64,000 nt of DNA from Cytidiella melzeri (Eukaryota > Basidiomycota > Agaricomycetes > Polyporales > Irpicaceae), in assembly GCA_022592445.1 (NCBI GenBank), contig JABYQR010000027.1, positions 1-64,000 of the forward strand, in the 5' to 3' direction. The first letter of the stretch is position 1; each line of letters starts with the position of its first letter. This document shows, in pieces, positions 8,929 to 18,940 of this stretch. Under the pieces are notes generated by a model. The model ran no database searches. It was given only the letters and a program-made list of their open reading frames with translations, and was not told the origin of the DNA. Both the position numbers and the translations under genes were made by a program.

Positions 8929-9422
8929 TGTCAAGAACACAACCAAACTCTTATGAAGAGCGAGGAAGTGACGACGGGAAAGGAACGACGAGCGAACTCG
9001 CGTGGACGATGACGACAGGGGTAATGATGATGAAAAGGGGAAGAGACGATGACGAGGGAGCAGCTAACGATGAGCTAAAGACCAGGATATATTAGCACAG
9101 TGGTGAGACTAGTACAAGGTGAACGTCACCTAAAGACCAGGAGGTAGAATCTGAGGTCTTTAGGGAGCTACAGGGTGGGTTTATATACATCTCAGACAAG
9201 GACCCCTGGTACCGGGTCTGTACTCCTAACACTGCCGTGGGAATGTATGGTGTGCTATGGTGCGATGTTCTACAATGTTCCACAATGTTCCAGCACCTTC
9301 TATGATCATGTGACCAGTCTGTCACATGCACTTGATCACATGCAGTAGCCATGTACCATCGATAAGATAAGATAAAGAAATTAAAAGGAAAAGAAAGGGA
9401 AAAAGTGTGCATGTTCGTGACA
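8929..9422 (-). repeat. 5' LTR of the gypsy element
   Basis: It is 494 bp, TGTCA...TGACA. On the minus strand it carries TATATAAA at 9180-9187 and a predicted transcription start at 9152. A perfect 10-bp inverted repeat (9129-9138 with 9155-9164) brackets the start and primer sequence. CTAAAGACCAGGA is directly repeated (9075 and 9130). Confidence 0.95.
9180..9187 (-). promoter_or_regulatory. LTR TATA box
   Basis: TATATAAA on the minus strand, 35 nt upstream of the first base of the sequence that is complementary to the primer-binding site. The spacing fits RNA polymerase II initiation at 9152. Confidence 0.75.
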
Positions 9423-9565
9423 CCACCCGTGCTCAACGGTCCCACGGAAAAGCGTCACATTGCAGTATTTCAGGACGAGAGCATTTTTCACGTTGGAGAT
9501 CTTGTCAAGTGGGCATGGGTACGCCAAGGCCATATGTCACTGTGCAAGATAGGCCAAGGTAGAGC
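9423..9565 (+). pseudogene. DDE transposase, middle part (first catalytic Asp)
   Basis: It continues the frame cut at 2231 after the duplicated CCACC. The stretch KRHIAVFQDESIF contains the first catalytic aspartate of the DDE triad, followed by KIGQGRA. It is then cut by the solo LTR, flanked by AGAGC on both sides. If the LTR and one AGAGC are removed, the frame runs straight on into HVSDF at 10260, as in intact relatives. Confidence 0.85.
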
Positions 9566-10249
9566 TGTTACGAACGGTCTTCACACCCTATTATTTTTCT
9601 TTACTTCTTCGATTACCTTAATAACCAGTTATCTTCTTTACAATTGCCTTGACAATCCAACTCGTCTTTCCTCCATCATTCCCTGATCCACATCGCCTCT
9701 GTTCAACACGGACTATTATGTTATCAGTTACTTTCTGATGTCCATTCAAACCTCGGACCTAACTCCAATTGGTTACCATTGCTTTGGTTTAACCCTCAGC
9801 CTTTCCATACCTCCGTTACCACTCCATCGGATCCAACTCTGTCTATCCCCTGTTTTGGGTTCAACCCCTTCTCTATTGATCTCTACCTCATGTTTCCCCT
9901 TTCTATTGTTCCTTGTTTCCGCACCTTGATGGTCTTTTCTCTCATTGGCTTTCCAGAGTAGTGGCTGTTCTCTGTGTATTGTTCTTCCTTTCTATTTCTC
10001 CGATTTGCTACCACTACCTCAGACTGGTCCAAAAGTAGTTAGGTCAACATGTATAAATAGCCGTTAGACATGGGGCTAGAACCTCAGTCTATCCACTTTG
10101 TATCAATATTCCTTCTATCGAACCATCATCTGTCTGCCACTGTGCTTGACAGCGACCGCGCGGCCTAGACCATTATCAGACCTTGAGTGTAGCTACACCA
10201 AGGGGTTCTGACCTGACAACTTGTCCCTTGACGATAGTCGGTCTTAACA
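9566..10249 (+). repeat. Solo LTR inserted in the transposase gene
   Basis: It is 684 bp, beginning TGTTA and ending TAACA, with the 5-bp target duplication AGAGC at 9561-9565 and 10250-10254. TATAAATA at 10052-10059 gives plus orientation, followed by a CT-rich leader. No internal coding sequence is present, so it is the product of LTR-LTR recombination. It is unrelated in sequence to the 494-bp LTR. Confidence 0.9.
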
Positions 10250-11518
10250 AGAGCCATTCATGTGTCTGATTTTGTTATTGAAGACACCGATTGTCTATGC
10301 CTCTCGCTGGAGCAGATCAAATTGCAGATGTTGCTCCCACCTGAGCAGCAATTACCAGGTTTTGATGTGCGTGAGATTATGTATCCTGGTAAGAACTACA
10401 ATGGATATTGGATGGCAGACAAACTGCTTAACCAGGTAAGCAACTTGAAGGTAGTCGGTTAATAAGCCAAGTCACAGAAACATTTTCAGCTGCGATGTGT
10501 CGTGAAGATCTTCTATCACATGTTCCCAGACTGTGTCTCCACGTTCTACCTGGATCACTTGACCGGACACGGAGCATACGCCCCTGACTCACTGAATGCA
10601 CGCGACATGAACGTGAATCCTGGCGGTAATTAACGGTCAATGCACATGACAACAATTCCTATGGACAACCCTCACCCAGAGCTCTGTGGTCAGCCTCAAG
10701 AAATGGTCTTTCCTGCTAGTCTGCCTCTGGACCACAGGTACTACAACTTCCGTGGCCAGCCCAAGGGGATGCGTGTTGTGCTGGAAGAGCACGGCTTGCA
10801 TGACTGGATCCGCGAGAAGAACGGCAGCCAAAAACCAATCAGAATCTGCAAAAATTGCAATTTGTCTCAGAAAGCCTGGGACAAAAATGCACACGAGGAA
10901 GCGGCTACAAAAATCAGAGCAGACAACGACAACAATCAGTGGGAAGACAACAAAAACTCCAAGGACTGTGACGTCAATCCAATCAACAACTCACCACACT
11001 GCTGCATGCTCTGAGTGCTTTTGATGCAGGCAGACTTTCAATCGGAGAAGCCCATGATCCAACTTTTCTTGGAAGAAGCTGAACACAAGTGTTATTTCCT
11101 TCCAAAATTTCACTGTGAGTTCAACCCAATCGAGATGTACTGGGGCTGAGTGAAACAACGTGGGTGTTTGAACAAGTCTTACATGTTTCCTCCCGTAGCT
11201 AATGCATAGAGCCAGGTTTCCGGTGCCTCACTGATGGCACATTCAAGACCGGTAAAGAGCTGCTCCCGGAACTCCTCAACTCATGTGAAGTAAAGACCAT
11301 TCGAGCTTTCTTTTGAAAGTTGTGGCAGTACATGGATGCATACAGGTGCGCTGAATATGTCAGCTTACTCTTCCGTTGTTCAGTCCTCACTTACCTGTCT
11401 TCTCAGCAAGGGCCTCAACAACAGGCAAGTTGAATTTGCAGTCAAGAGATACACCTCACACAGGCGCATCCCAAACAGCATCATGATGAATTTAGGAATG
11501 CTAGACAACCCCAACTGA
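10250..11518 (+). pseudogene. DDE transposase, C-terminal part (decayed)
   Basis: Homology runs from AIHVSDFVIEDT through YPGKNYNGYW, a 54-bp intron (10436-10489), LDHLTGHGAYAPDSLN with the second catalytic Asp, FRGQPKGMRVVLEEHGL, KFHCEFNPIEMYWG with the catalytic Glu, YMDAYR and AVKRYTSHRR, to a natural stop at 11516. Nonsense codons interrupt it: TAA 10631, TGA 11012, TGA 11147 and TGA 11314. Comparison with the family suggests they replaced Gln, Arg, Trp and Arg, all explicable by C-to-T or G-to-A change. The gene is therefore dead, and older than both insertions within it. Confidence 0.85.
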
Positions 11519-11632
11519 GGGCGATGAACGGTGAATGGTGAACAGTATACGGTGTACGGGGTTGTGAGAAGTGTCCGGGGGCCATATTACCTTATTTAGC
11601 AATTAGATGCCTTCCTTATAGGAAACTCTCAA

Positions 11633-11673
11633 TTTCCTCCTGCCAAACATTTTGGACGTTGAGCAGGAGGAAA
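11633..11673. repeat. 11-bp perfect inverted repeat (hairpin)
   Basis: TTTCCTCCTGC at 11633-11643 is the reverse complement of GCAGGAGGAAA at 11663-11673, with a 19-nt loop. It lies in the spacer after the transposase stop and before the second gypsy fragment. It may be part of the transposon end or a terminator-like structure; no partner copy was found near the left end. Confidence 0.5.
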
Positions 11674-11759
11674 GTAACGAGATAGCTCGATAGCTATAGG
11701 CTATCCTTATGCATTCCGTACACAATTGGTAAGTTTAATAATATTTTGGTGGACTAGAT

Positions 11760-13260
11760 ACAAAAATTGAAAATGGGGCTCCAAGAGGTTGGTTTTGAGC
11801 GTAGCGCACTGTAGCAACAAAGAGCTCCATTATGAAATTGTCAAACCCTGCCATGACGCTCCCGCGGCTGGACATCCGGGCATAAATGGTACCATAGAGC
11901 TAGTCTCAAGACACTATTGGTGGCCAAAGATGAATGCCTTTGTAGAGACTTACGTACTAGGCTGTGATTGCTGTCAACGCTACAAGTCAGCTCCACATTC
12001 TAAAGCAGTACTACAGCCTCAGGAAACTTTGGCCAGACCTTGGGAACACATTGGTGTGGGTCTCATCACTCAACTGCCACCCTCTAAGGGATTTGATTTG
12101 ATCAGAGTATACGTCAACCATTACTCCAATCAAACGCTCATCATCCCTACTACCACTAAGGTTAACACTGAGGGAATTGCTGATCTACATTACAAAGAAG
12201 TATTCCGACTTCACGGCATTCCCAAGAAGGTGTTCTCTGACCGAGGACCCCAGTTTGCAGCATGCTTCATGCATGCGCTCTATCACCGCCTAGGCATAGA
12301 GACTGGTTTTACAACCGCCTATCATCCGCAAGGAAATGGCAAAGTTGAACACAAAAACCAGGATATTGAACAGTACCTGCATCTATTCTGTCAGCAACAA
12401 CAAGATGACTGGGTCAATCATCTGCCGGCAGCTGAATTTGCACTCAACTCACAAATACATGCAGGTAACTCACAGACACCGTTTGAAGTCATCTACGGAT
12501 ATTGCCCCAACTTCACCATACCAGTTGGCAAGCGAAGCAATATTCCATTGCTCAATGAGCACCTTGATAATATGGCTTGAGTACGCAAAGAGACGGAAGC
12601 AGCTCTTTGTCTAAGCAAAGAAAAGATGAAAGAACTCTACGAATCCAAAAAAAACGATCTCCACATCTCCTCCAAGTGGGCAACATGGTCTGGCTGAATG
12701 CTAGGAACCTCCAAATTCACCAGGCCACCCCTAAACTTGGTCCTTGCCAGCTCGGCCTGTACAAAGCCATTGAACGCAGCAATCTTGACTACAAGCTTGA
12801 TCTGCCTAGCTATCTCCGAATGCACCCCGTCTTCCACATCAACCGTCTAAGTCCCTGGCACGACAATGGCAAAGACGTACCTCCACCTTCTGATTCTATT
12901 GTCATAGAAGGAGAAGAGCAGTACATCGTCAAAAGGGTGCTAGACAGCAGGCTACACAGACAATGGAAGAAACTGCAATTCCTTGTCAAATGGGAAGGGT
13001 ATTCAGACAGACACAATAGCTGGGAACTGGTTGAAAACCTCAAGAATAGTCAAGAAGCAATTGACAACTTCTGCAAAGCAAATCCCAGAGTGCCCCAGGT
13101 CATCAAAGCTTCACTCTTCACAGATCTCCACTTGCACTTTTGGGAATTTAATACCCAGACCAACCCTGCTTTCCTCTACACAATCTATCCATCTACATAC
13201 AATCTTAGTTGGGATGAAGGCAAACACATCAGTCTGGATATCTCAAGAACATCACATTGA
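11760..13260 (+). pseudogene. 5'-truncated Ty3/gypsy pol: integrase and chromodomain
   Basis: Integrase homology starts abruptly near 11,810 (NKELHYEIVKPCHD, the first His of the zinc site) and continues with C-D-C-C-Q. The first catalytic Asp is replaced by Gly (codon 12059-12061, context HIGVGLI), while SDRGPQF and GNGKVEH keep the second Asp and the Glu. TGA at 12578 and a shift in the A-run near 12,645 move the frame. It then reads through VGNMVWLNARNL, HPVFHINRL and a chromodomain (YIVKRVLDSR, VKWEGYSDRHNSWE) to the stop at 13258. Gag, protease, RT and RNase H are missing. It belongs to a different gypsy family from the complete element. Confidence 0.9.
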
Positions 13261-13408
13261 CAGGTAACGTCGAGTCAATGACACCAGAAGGGGAGAAACT
13301 TCCTAGCATCCTTCTGACTAGACAATTGGGGCAATTCTGCTGAATCCCTGTAGTCGGGTAGAAGACCTCTATCACCGCAGCACAGTGATGCTTTGCAAGG
13401 ACACTTGA

Positions 13409-13425
13409 TTTTAGGAGGGGGGTAA
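13409..13425 (+). promoter_or_regulatory. Polypurine tract of the truncated gypsy element
   Basis: TTTTAGGAGGGGGGTAA directly precedes TGTTGTGG, the start of the 3' LTR. It matches the tract of the complete element almost base for base. Confidence 0.8.
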
Positions 13426-14110
13426 TGTTGTGGATGGCCCGACTAGCCCTTGGTTTTTGCATTTTACATCCAGCTTATAGCTTGAAACCTGGTTGCAACC
13501 TAGCTTGCAACCCTCTCTGCACAAGCCCCTTGCATGTCTATTAAGCGCCCGTATCACGTGACTTAGGTGCTCTACATGGTCACATTACTAGCTGCTACGT
13601 CACACAGGCACGTGACTCAGCTTATGTAAGACCACATGGCTACAACCACATGGCTCAGCCCATAGCTAGGGATTGATGTCATAGATACCGTTCACATGGA
13701 CTCCTTTTGTTCTTTCCCTATTGTTCTCTTTATGGAAGAATGTTCTCACAGGTGTGGGAATGGAATACAATGGTTGGTCTTCTTTTAGATAGATTCTCTC
13801 ACAAGTAGAGGTCTTGGCAGAGTCCAGACAATAGCTATTGTTCTTCTTTAGGTAGTTCTATTGTTCTTTGTTCACACGGCTTCTTGCAGAGCCTGCCCTT
13901 AACATAATTTGTGCGCAGGTCCCTGAAGTCTATATATACTGCTGCATGTACGCTCCTAGCCCCCCATCTCGACCTCTTGGTCTTTACTGGGCTAGGTAAG
14001 CCACACCCTCTTGTACTATATAGCTGGCAGTACAAATACTAACTTGGTCTTTACTGAGCTAGCAACTTGCATAAAGTTTGATAGCTAGTGAGAGCATTGT
14101 GCTTCAAGCC
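13426..14110 (+). repeat. 3' LTR of the truncated gypsy element (end approximate)
   Basis: It begins TGTTGTGG after the polypurine tract. TATATATA lies at 13931-13938, followed by a leader with two copies of CTTGGTCTTTACTG. Three CTATTGTTC motifs occur at about 13,718-13,870. The 3' end could not be fixed because no matching 5' LTR or target duplication is visible; the end given is a guess from the TATA position. Confidence 0.6.
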
Positions 14111-14507
14111 TGCCACCACCTCTTTGTTGTCATCCACATTGTGTCCCTATAAGTTGCATCGAGCTTCGTCTCCGTGACAGGCGCCTGAATCTGGGCAAGT
14201 TCAAGTTCTGTGGGTGCCAAGGCTTGATTTGAGTCACATGTTGTGAAATGTCCATGCATCAGGTGATCACCTTGAGGCTCTTTGGCCTGTGCCTTGCATA
14301 ACTCTTGTGGTTCCAGTAAACTAGATGGGCCAATCACAAGCAGAGTGGGGGTGGTGCTTAAGGCTCCTTGCAACTGTTGTGCAAGCCTGTTTGCCAGAGC
14401 CCTTTCGTGTAACGTGGTATCTGCATATGGCAACAGGGACTTGCTTTATGCAAGATCTCACAATGTTTTGAGCCTCATGTATGCTTGGCAAATTTTGGGC
14501 ATATAAA

Positions 14508-14623
14508 TGTGACCAGTCTGTCACATGTTCTTGATCACATGCATCAGACATGTGCCATCAATAAGATAAGATAAGGAAAAGAGAGAGAAACAGAAAAGAT
14601 AAAAAGTGTGCATGTTTGTGACA
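14508..14623 (-). repeat. LTR fragment related to the 494-bp LTR
   Basis: About 116 bp match the first part of the sense-strand U3 of the complete element's LTR (compare 2610-2725), including GACCAGTCTGTCACATG, GATAAGATAAG and the terminal TGACA at 14619-14623. It is clearly diverged, so it is an older or sister family. Homology stops abruptly at about 14508; no target duplication was found. Confidence 0.75.
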
Positions 14624-15043
14624 CTAGATAATCTTCTCAGTCAGCTACAGGGACACGTATTACGGGGGACATGCTACTACCTAGACAACAGCCACCAATG
14701 ATTGTGCTACATAAGGGGGTAATTGTTTACAGGAGCTACGTAGATCTACCTAGCAGTTGTCATGTTTCCAAATGTAAGGATTTTGCACTTTTGCTGGTGA
14801 TAACGAAAACTTGTGCCTAATTAACACAGTTGAAGTTGGACGTACTACAGTAATTCATGTTCATGTTGAACGTATGCTTATCTGCATGTGCCTACAAAGT
14901 AAGTTGAAACTTCGAACCCGAAATGTCAGATCACCGAAACGATTGCGCCACTGGGAGGGCAGATGACTGTAAAAATGCTGTACTGCGATGCATTGTGTGC
15001 AATGCCTCCTATAGCGCATTCATACACTTGGTTATCGACTCGC
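14624..15043. other. Intergenic spacer
   Basis: This is AT-rich sequence between the last LTR fragment and the 3' end of the lipase gene. I see no gene or repeat in it. Confidence 0.6.
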
Positions 15044-18000
15044 TTATCCAGCTTGTCCTTCTCCATCAAAATCATCGTCCTGCGAAAGCGAATCAGAATG
15101 GGGAGTCGACCTCGGCCACCGTCTACGTGACAGTATCGACAGATCATCGTCTTCGCTCGAGCTCTCGCTACTCTGCGCTGATGGATGTCCATGGTCGTGC
15201 GATGTCGTTGCAAGGTCATTCCCAAACGCGTGTCCGTTGCGTTGCCGAATGGATGAAAACGGAGAGAACGACGCAGTGCGCAGACGATGGAAGAACGCAG
15301 ATGGGCTGGACGTATGTAAAGACGGCTGCTCTCCAGGCGATGAGTGGTTCACATGCGGTTCAGTCACGTCTTCAACCCGTTCCGGTGGAGGATCCGGCGA
15401 AGCCCTGCCGTAATCGACTAAGGAGATGTCATCTCCGCTGTCTCCATCAGCAGACTGGGCTGTAGGCCATGTTCGACGAGCAGCGAACGCCCGCCGGACG
15501 TCTTGACTAGACATATTAGCCGATCTGGCCAAGTGGGCAGTCGGGAACGGTTGGCTGTTACGACCAGACTGGTTGCTTTTAGGCCGCACAATTTCGTTCA
15601 TAATAGAGATATCTTCTGTGTCCGAATCCAATGGTACAGGCAAATCTTGGTTTTGGGAGAGCATGACTTGCGGCGCAGTCAGTTTGATGTCTGTGATCGG
15701 CAAAGGCAGCTTGCCCTGTGGCTTGGTTTCGGTCGTCTGATCAAGTCTCTTCTGCGCCCGCGTACGCATCGCTCGGCGAATCGCTTGTCTGCTCAAGAAT
15801 ATATGTTTCTCAATACGGTAACGGTTCTCTATAATGTGCAACTGGAACTGGATAAGCTGTACAGTCATGCTTGCTGTGGGTAGATGACTCACCTTTGGCC
15901 ACGTCACTAGCTGACCAACACGCATCATCCTGTCTAGTTCCGGGACATCTGGATCACTTAGAATGTTGAGCCAATCCTATGAGCAACGTCCAGTCAGTCG
16001 GTAGCTAGGGTGGTGTAGCACAGCTCATTCACCTTGAAGCGCGTTCGTGGCCAGATGCTAAGAATAGTGAGCGAAGAGTCACAACGGTGTAATAGCTAGC
16101 TTACGTGACTGTACCGTCGAACCGCTGTAGGAATACACTCGACCAGTCTTGACCCAGGAGAGGAGGCAGCAGATCGAGATCGCGAATAACCTACAACGCC
16201 TTTAGCACAATAGAGACGTTGATAGGATGTACCAATACCTTGAAGTTCTTCGTCAACTCGAGCTTGAGCCACTGTTCCGCCGCAGAGAGTAGAAAGTTGC
16301 CTCGCCAACCTACATTGAGGCGTAAATACATGGGGATTGTCGTCCGGACACAAGCTGACCTTTGCCTTTACGTGTAGCAACGGGTTTGCCTGCCGATCCT
16401 CTTGGAGCAAAGAAAAACAAATGAACATGGGGATTGGCCTGAGATACAACCGGGTGTGTGACTGTATGAAATATGAGTTAGAATACTGTTTTACAATGAG
16501 ATGAAGAGAATGTGGACCGTTAAAATAGAGATTCAGCGACTGAACGGGTATGTCGACCCGTAGCGACCCGTCCTTGAACTTGCTCCCCCAATTCCAAGGT
16601 ATGATAGATCCGTCTCTCATCTTCTGCATCAACACCACCGGGTTCAAAATCCCGGGTACGGCAGCAGATGCTAATAATGCACTCCAAATGACAGTGTCTG
16701 GAGCATTGAGATAGTTCAACAATTTCGTCGGACTAGAGTCATTGCGTTACTGGTGATTATCCTTCGATGCAGTCAAAGGAGACTCACGAGTGACGGTCAG
16801 CAGGGATAACCGAAACATTCAGGATTCTTCCTGTCCGCATATATGCCTCACGGAATGTCATGGATCCACGGGTGAAGAAGGTCGCTTTCCTGGCCCATTC
16901 TATGCTGTCGAATCGAGCGCCTGTCCTCCAGAAACGCTTGAACCAGACTTTGAACGGGTCTTCGCAGGCAGTAATGCGATCAGCCAGCTCAGGAACTAAT
17001 ATCTGCTTCAGCTCCGCATCAGTGCGTGTGCACACCAAAGCTGCTACCAGTCCACCAGCAGAAGTACCAGAGATGACTCGCGGCAGTAGGTCAGCATCGA
17101 GAAACGCTTTGACTACACCAAAGTGGTCTAGAGGCAGAAACAGTGTTAGACTCGGCGAAGATCGTATCTGCACACACTGACAGTAGCCAAAGGTCGCTCC
17201 ACCTGACAAACAAAGCGCGGTGGTCCCAAGATTCGTATTGATGTTTTTGAAGAAACGCTTCTTCTCTTCGTTCGAGATCTCAGGCGTGTTGCGTATGAAC
17301 TCAATGGCTTTCTCCTGCTCTGTCACATAAGCTGAAGGATGAAGCAGATCAGTACGCTACGTGGACCATGGCAAAGATAGTTGGCACACATTCAATGAGA
17401 TCCTTGGTACCATAGAATGTCTGTTCGACACAGCGTGAATAGTTTGCGGAAGCAGGAAGTGAGCGATATTACCTCGCTATATAGCCTGACAAAAACGGAT
17501 CAGTGACTAAGGTGCAGACTGACCCACTCAATGGCGCGCACACACATACCTCGGGGACTCTACTCCCGCGAAATTTGTCCTGATACATGTTTCAAGTACT
17601 CCCAGCAATCCTCGTGCGTCGTTCTTAGCTCTGAGGTTCCTCAGCGTTCGCAGGACCTACGTCGCAAAATACTCCATCAGACACTTTGGAGCGACTAAGA
17701 CAACCGTGCAGTTTGCACCTTCCGCGCGAGTTTCCAATCGTAGTAAGGGTCTTCTTCAATCGACTTCCACTCATCAAAGTGCAGGTATTCGTCCATGGCC
17801 AAAGCGGCATCTTTCCATTCCTGAAGTAGGTCAGTTGCTCTGGCGCTTTGTACGAAGGGTAGGGTAGAGTCACCTGGTACGACTTTGCACCACGTAATCG
17901 CTTTCTCAGTACACCCTTTCGACCTCTCCCTAGGCACAAGTATAAGCATAACATACAGGACCGCAAGAGGTTCAGATGAGCTGACATGCGATCAGCCATT

Positions 18001-18456
18001 CCTTGGTGTTCACCAACTGTCTTATAAGAATGTAGAGGCCAAACTCTGCCGCAATAATTAGAAAAATGAGGGACTGTCAAAGATGAGATACTTGAGTGAA
18101 TAGACAGTCACTGTAGATGAACGACCGGTACGTACCAGTAGCGGCCATCGCACCAGCACAAACAACCACTCCTGCCTCCTGCTGTCTGTGGTCCGCGCAC
18201 TGCCTGACTTTCTCCGCCTATACATGCCAAAGTTGAAGGATGCTTGCTTGAGCCTATGCTGCACGTGTCGCTCGCAAGAGACTGCTTACCGTCTGACCCT
18301 TTGGTTCACCGGCGCGAAGTCGGATAATGCAGAAACCTTGCGGACGCGATGGCCAAATGGAGAGGATGGCACCACCAGAGGAGACGCAGGGCTTGCGAGT
18401 TCGTCAGTGATCCCGCTGAATTCGTCTGCTTTGAGAGCCTCTTCAAAGGCACTCAT
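15044..18456 (-). CDS. Triacylglycerol lipase/patatin-like phospholipase (DUF3336 + PNPLA)
   Basis: It hydrolyses neutral lipid at lipid droplets, as in yeast Tgl3/4/5 and plant SDP1. It starts at ATG 18454-18456 (MSAFEEALKADEF) and is split by about a dozen introns of 45-65 nt. Domains in order are an N-terminal disordered part, a hydrophobic segment (LIFLIIAAEFGLYILI), DUF3336 (YLHFDEWKSIEEDPYYDW), then patatin with LCLSGGATFGY as oxyanion loop and GTSAG as Ser nucleophile near 17070. The dyad Asp is expected in KDGSLRVD near 16550. Splicing between GY and HFGVVKAF (17132-17185) restores the family's GYYHFGV. The C-terminal 230 residues are acidic and serine-rich. The frame is intact and homology strong; TGL4 or TGL5 cannot be told apart. 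Confidence 0.92.
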
Positions 18457-18940
18457 GTGGCTGCAGTTACGACCGCATAATGTCAGTTATATCACTAGTG
18501 GTGGATGTTTGCACACCTCTCATCGACATAGTCCATGTACAAGGCCGGTACATAGTTCCGTTGTGTTCTGAACGTCCCTCCGCCGGACGTCGAACTAGAG
18601 CTCATCGAGTTTCGAGATGAAAATTAGAAAGCAGAATGTTCTACTTTGAGTGGGGGATCAGCATGACGGAGACCCGGTCCACCACTAGCGCTCTGTCGGA
18701 CGCGCTTGTCCATAATCGCATGTCAACTTTGTAGTACTTAGATGGCAATATTACATCATTTGTATTCCCAACTTCATACGACTGCAGATACAGTATGTTC
18801 AGGTAAGACAGCCTGAGGTATTACAAGCGTTCCACTCTAATTAGCAGCAGATATCAACAAAACATCCGCTCCTTTTTCTACGGCTCGATATGCCAGTGTA
18901 CGTCGCTTCAACTTGAACTATCCGACTCGAAGTACCGAAG
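18457..18940. other. Intergenic region upstream of the lipase
   Basis: It holds the promoter side of the patatin-like lipase and the 3' side of the quinone reductase gene, both on the minus strand. No coding homology or repeat is seen. Confidence 0.6.

Larger units (their letters stand above)
2232..9422 (-). mobile_element. Complete Ty3/gypsy chromodomain retrotransposon
   Basis: The element is 7,191 bp, bounded by two 494-bp LTRs (TGTCA...TGACA) and flanked by the perfect 5-bp target duplication CCACC (2227-2231 and 9423-9427). Reading on the minus strand, the order is 5' LTR, an 11-nt self-priming type PBS, a long ATG-free leader with a methionine-less open frame, gag, protease, reverse transcriptase, RNase H, integrase, chromodomain, polypurine tract, 3' LTR. 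Integrase after RNase H plus a C-terminal chromodomain places it with chromoviruses. The LTRs differ by about four transitions, so insertion is recent, yet the pol frame carries in-frame TGA codons, so this copy may not be active. Confidence 0.95.

Noticed and set aside
14104..14433. Open frame of 109 codons on the minus strand
   Set aside because: It starts at TTG, has no recognisable domain and lies between LTR pieces; likely chance or an old element remnant.
14128..14623. Possible full-length solo LTR of about 496 bp
   Set aside because: TGTCA and TGACA ends are present at the right distance, but the flanks do not match as a target duplication and only the last 116 bp resemble the known LTR.
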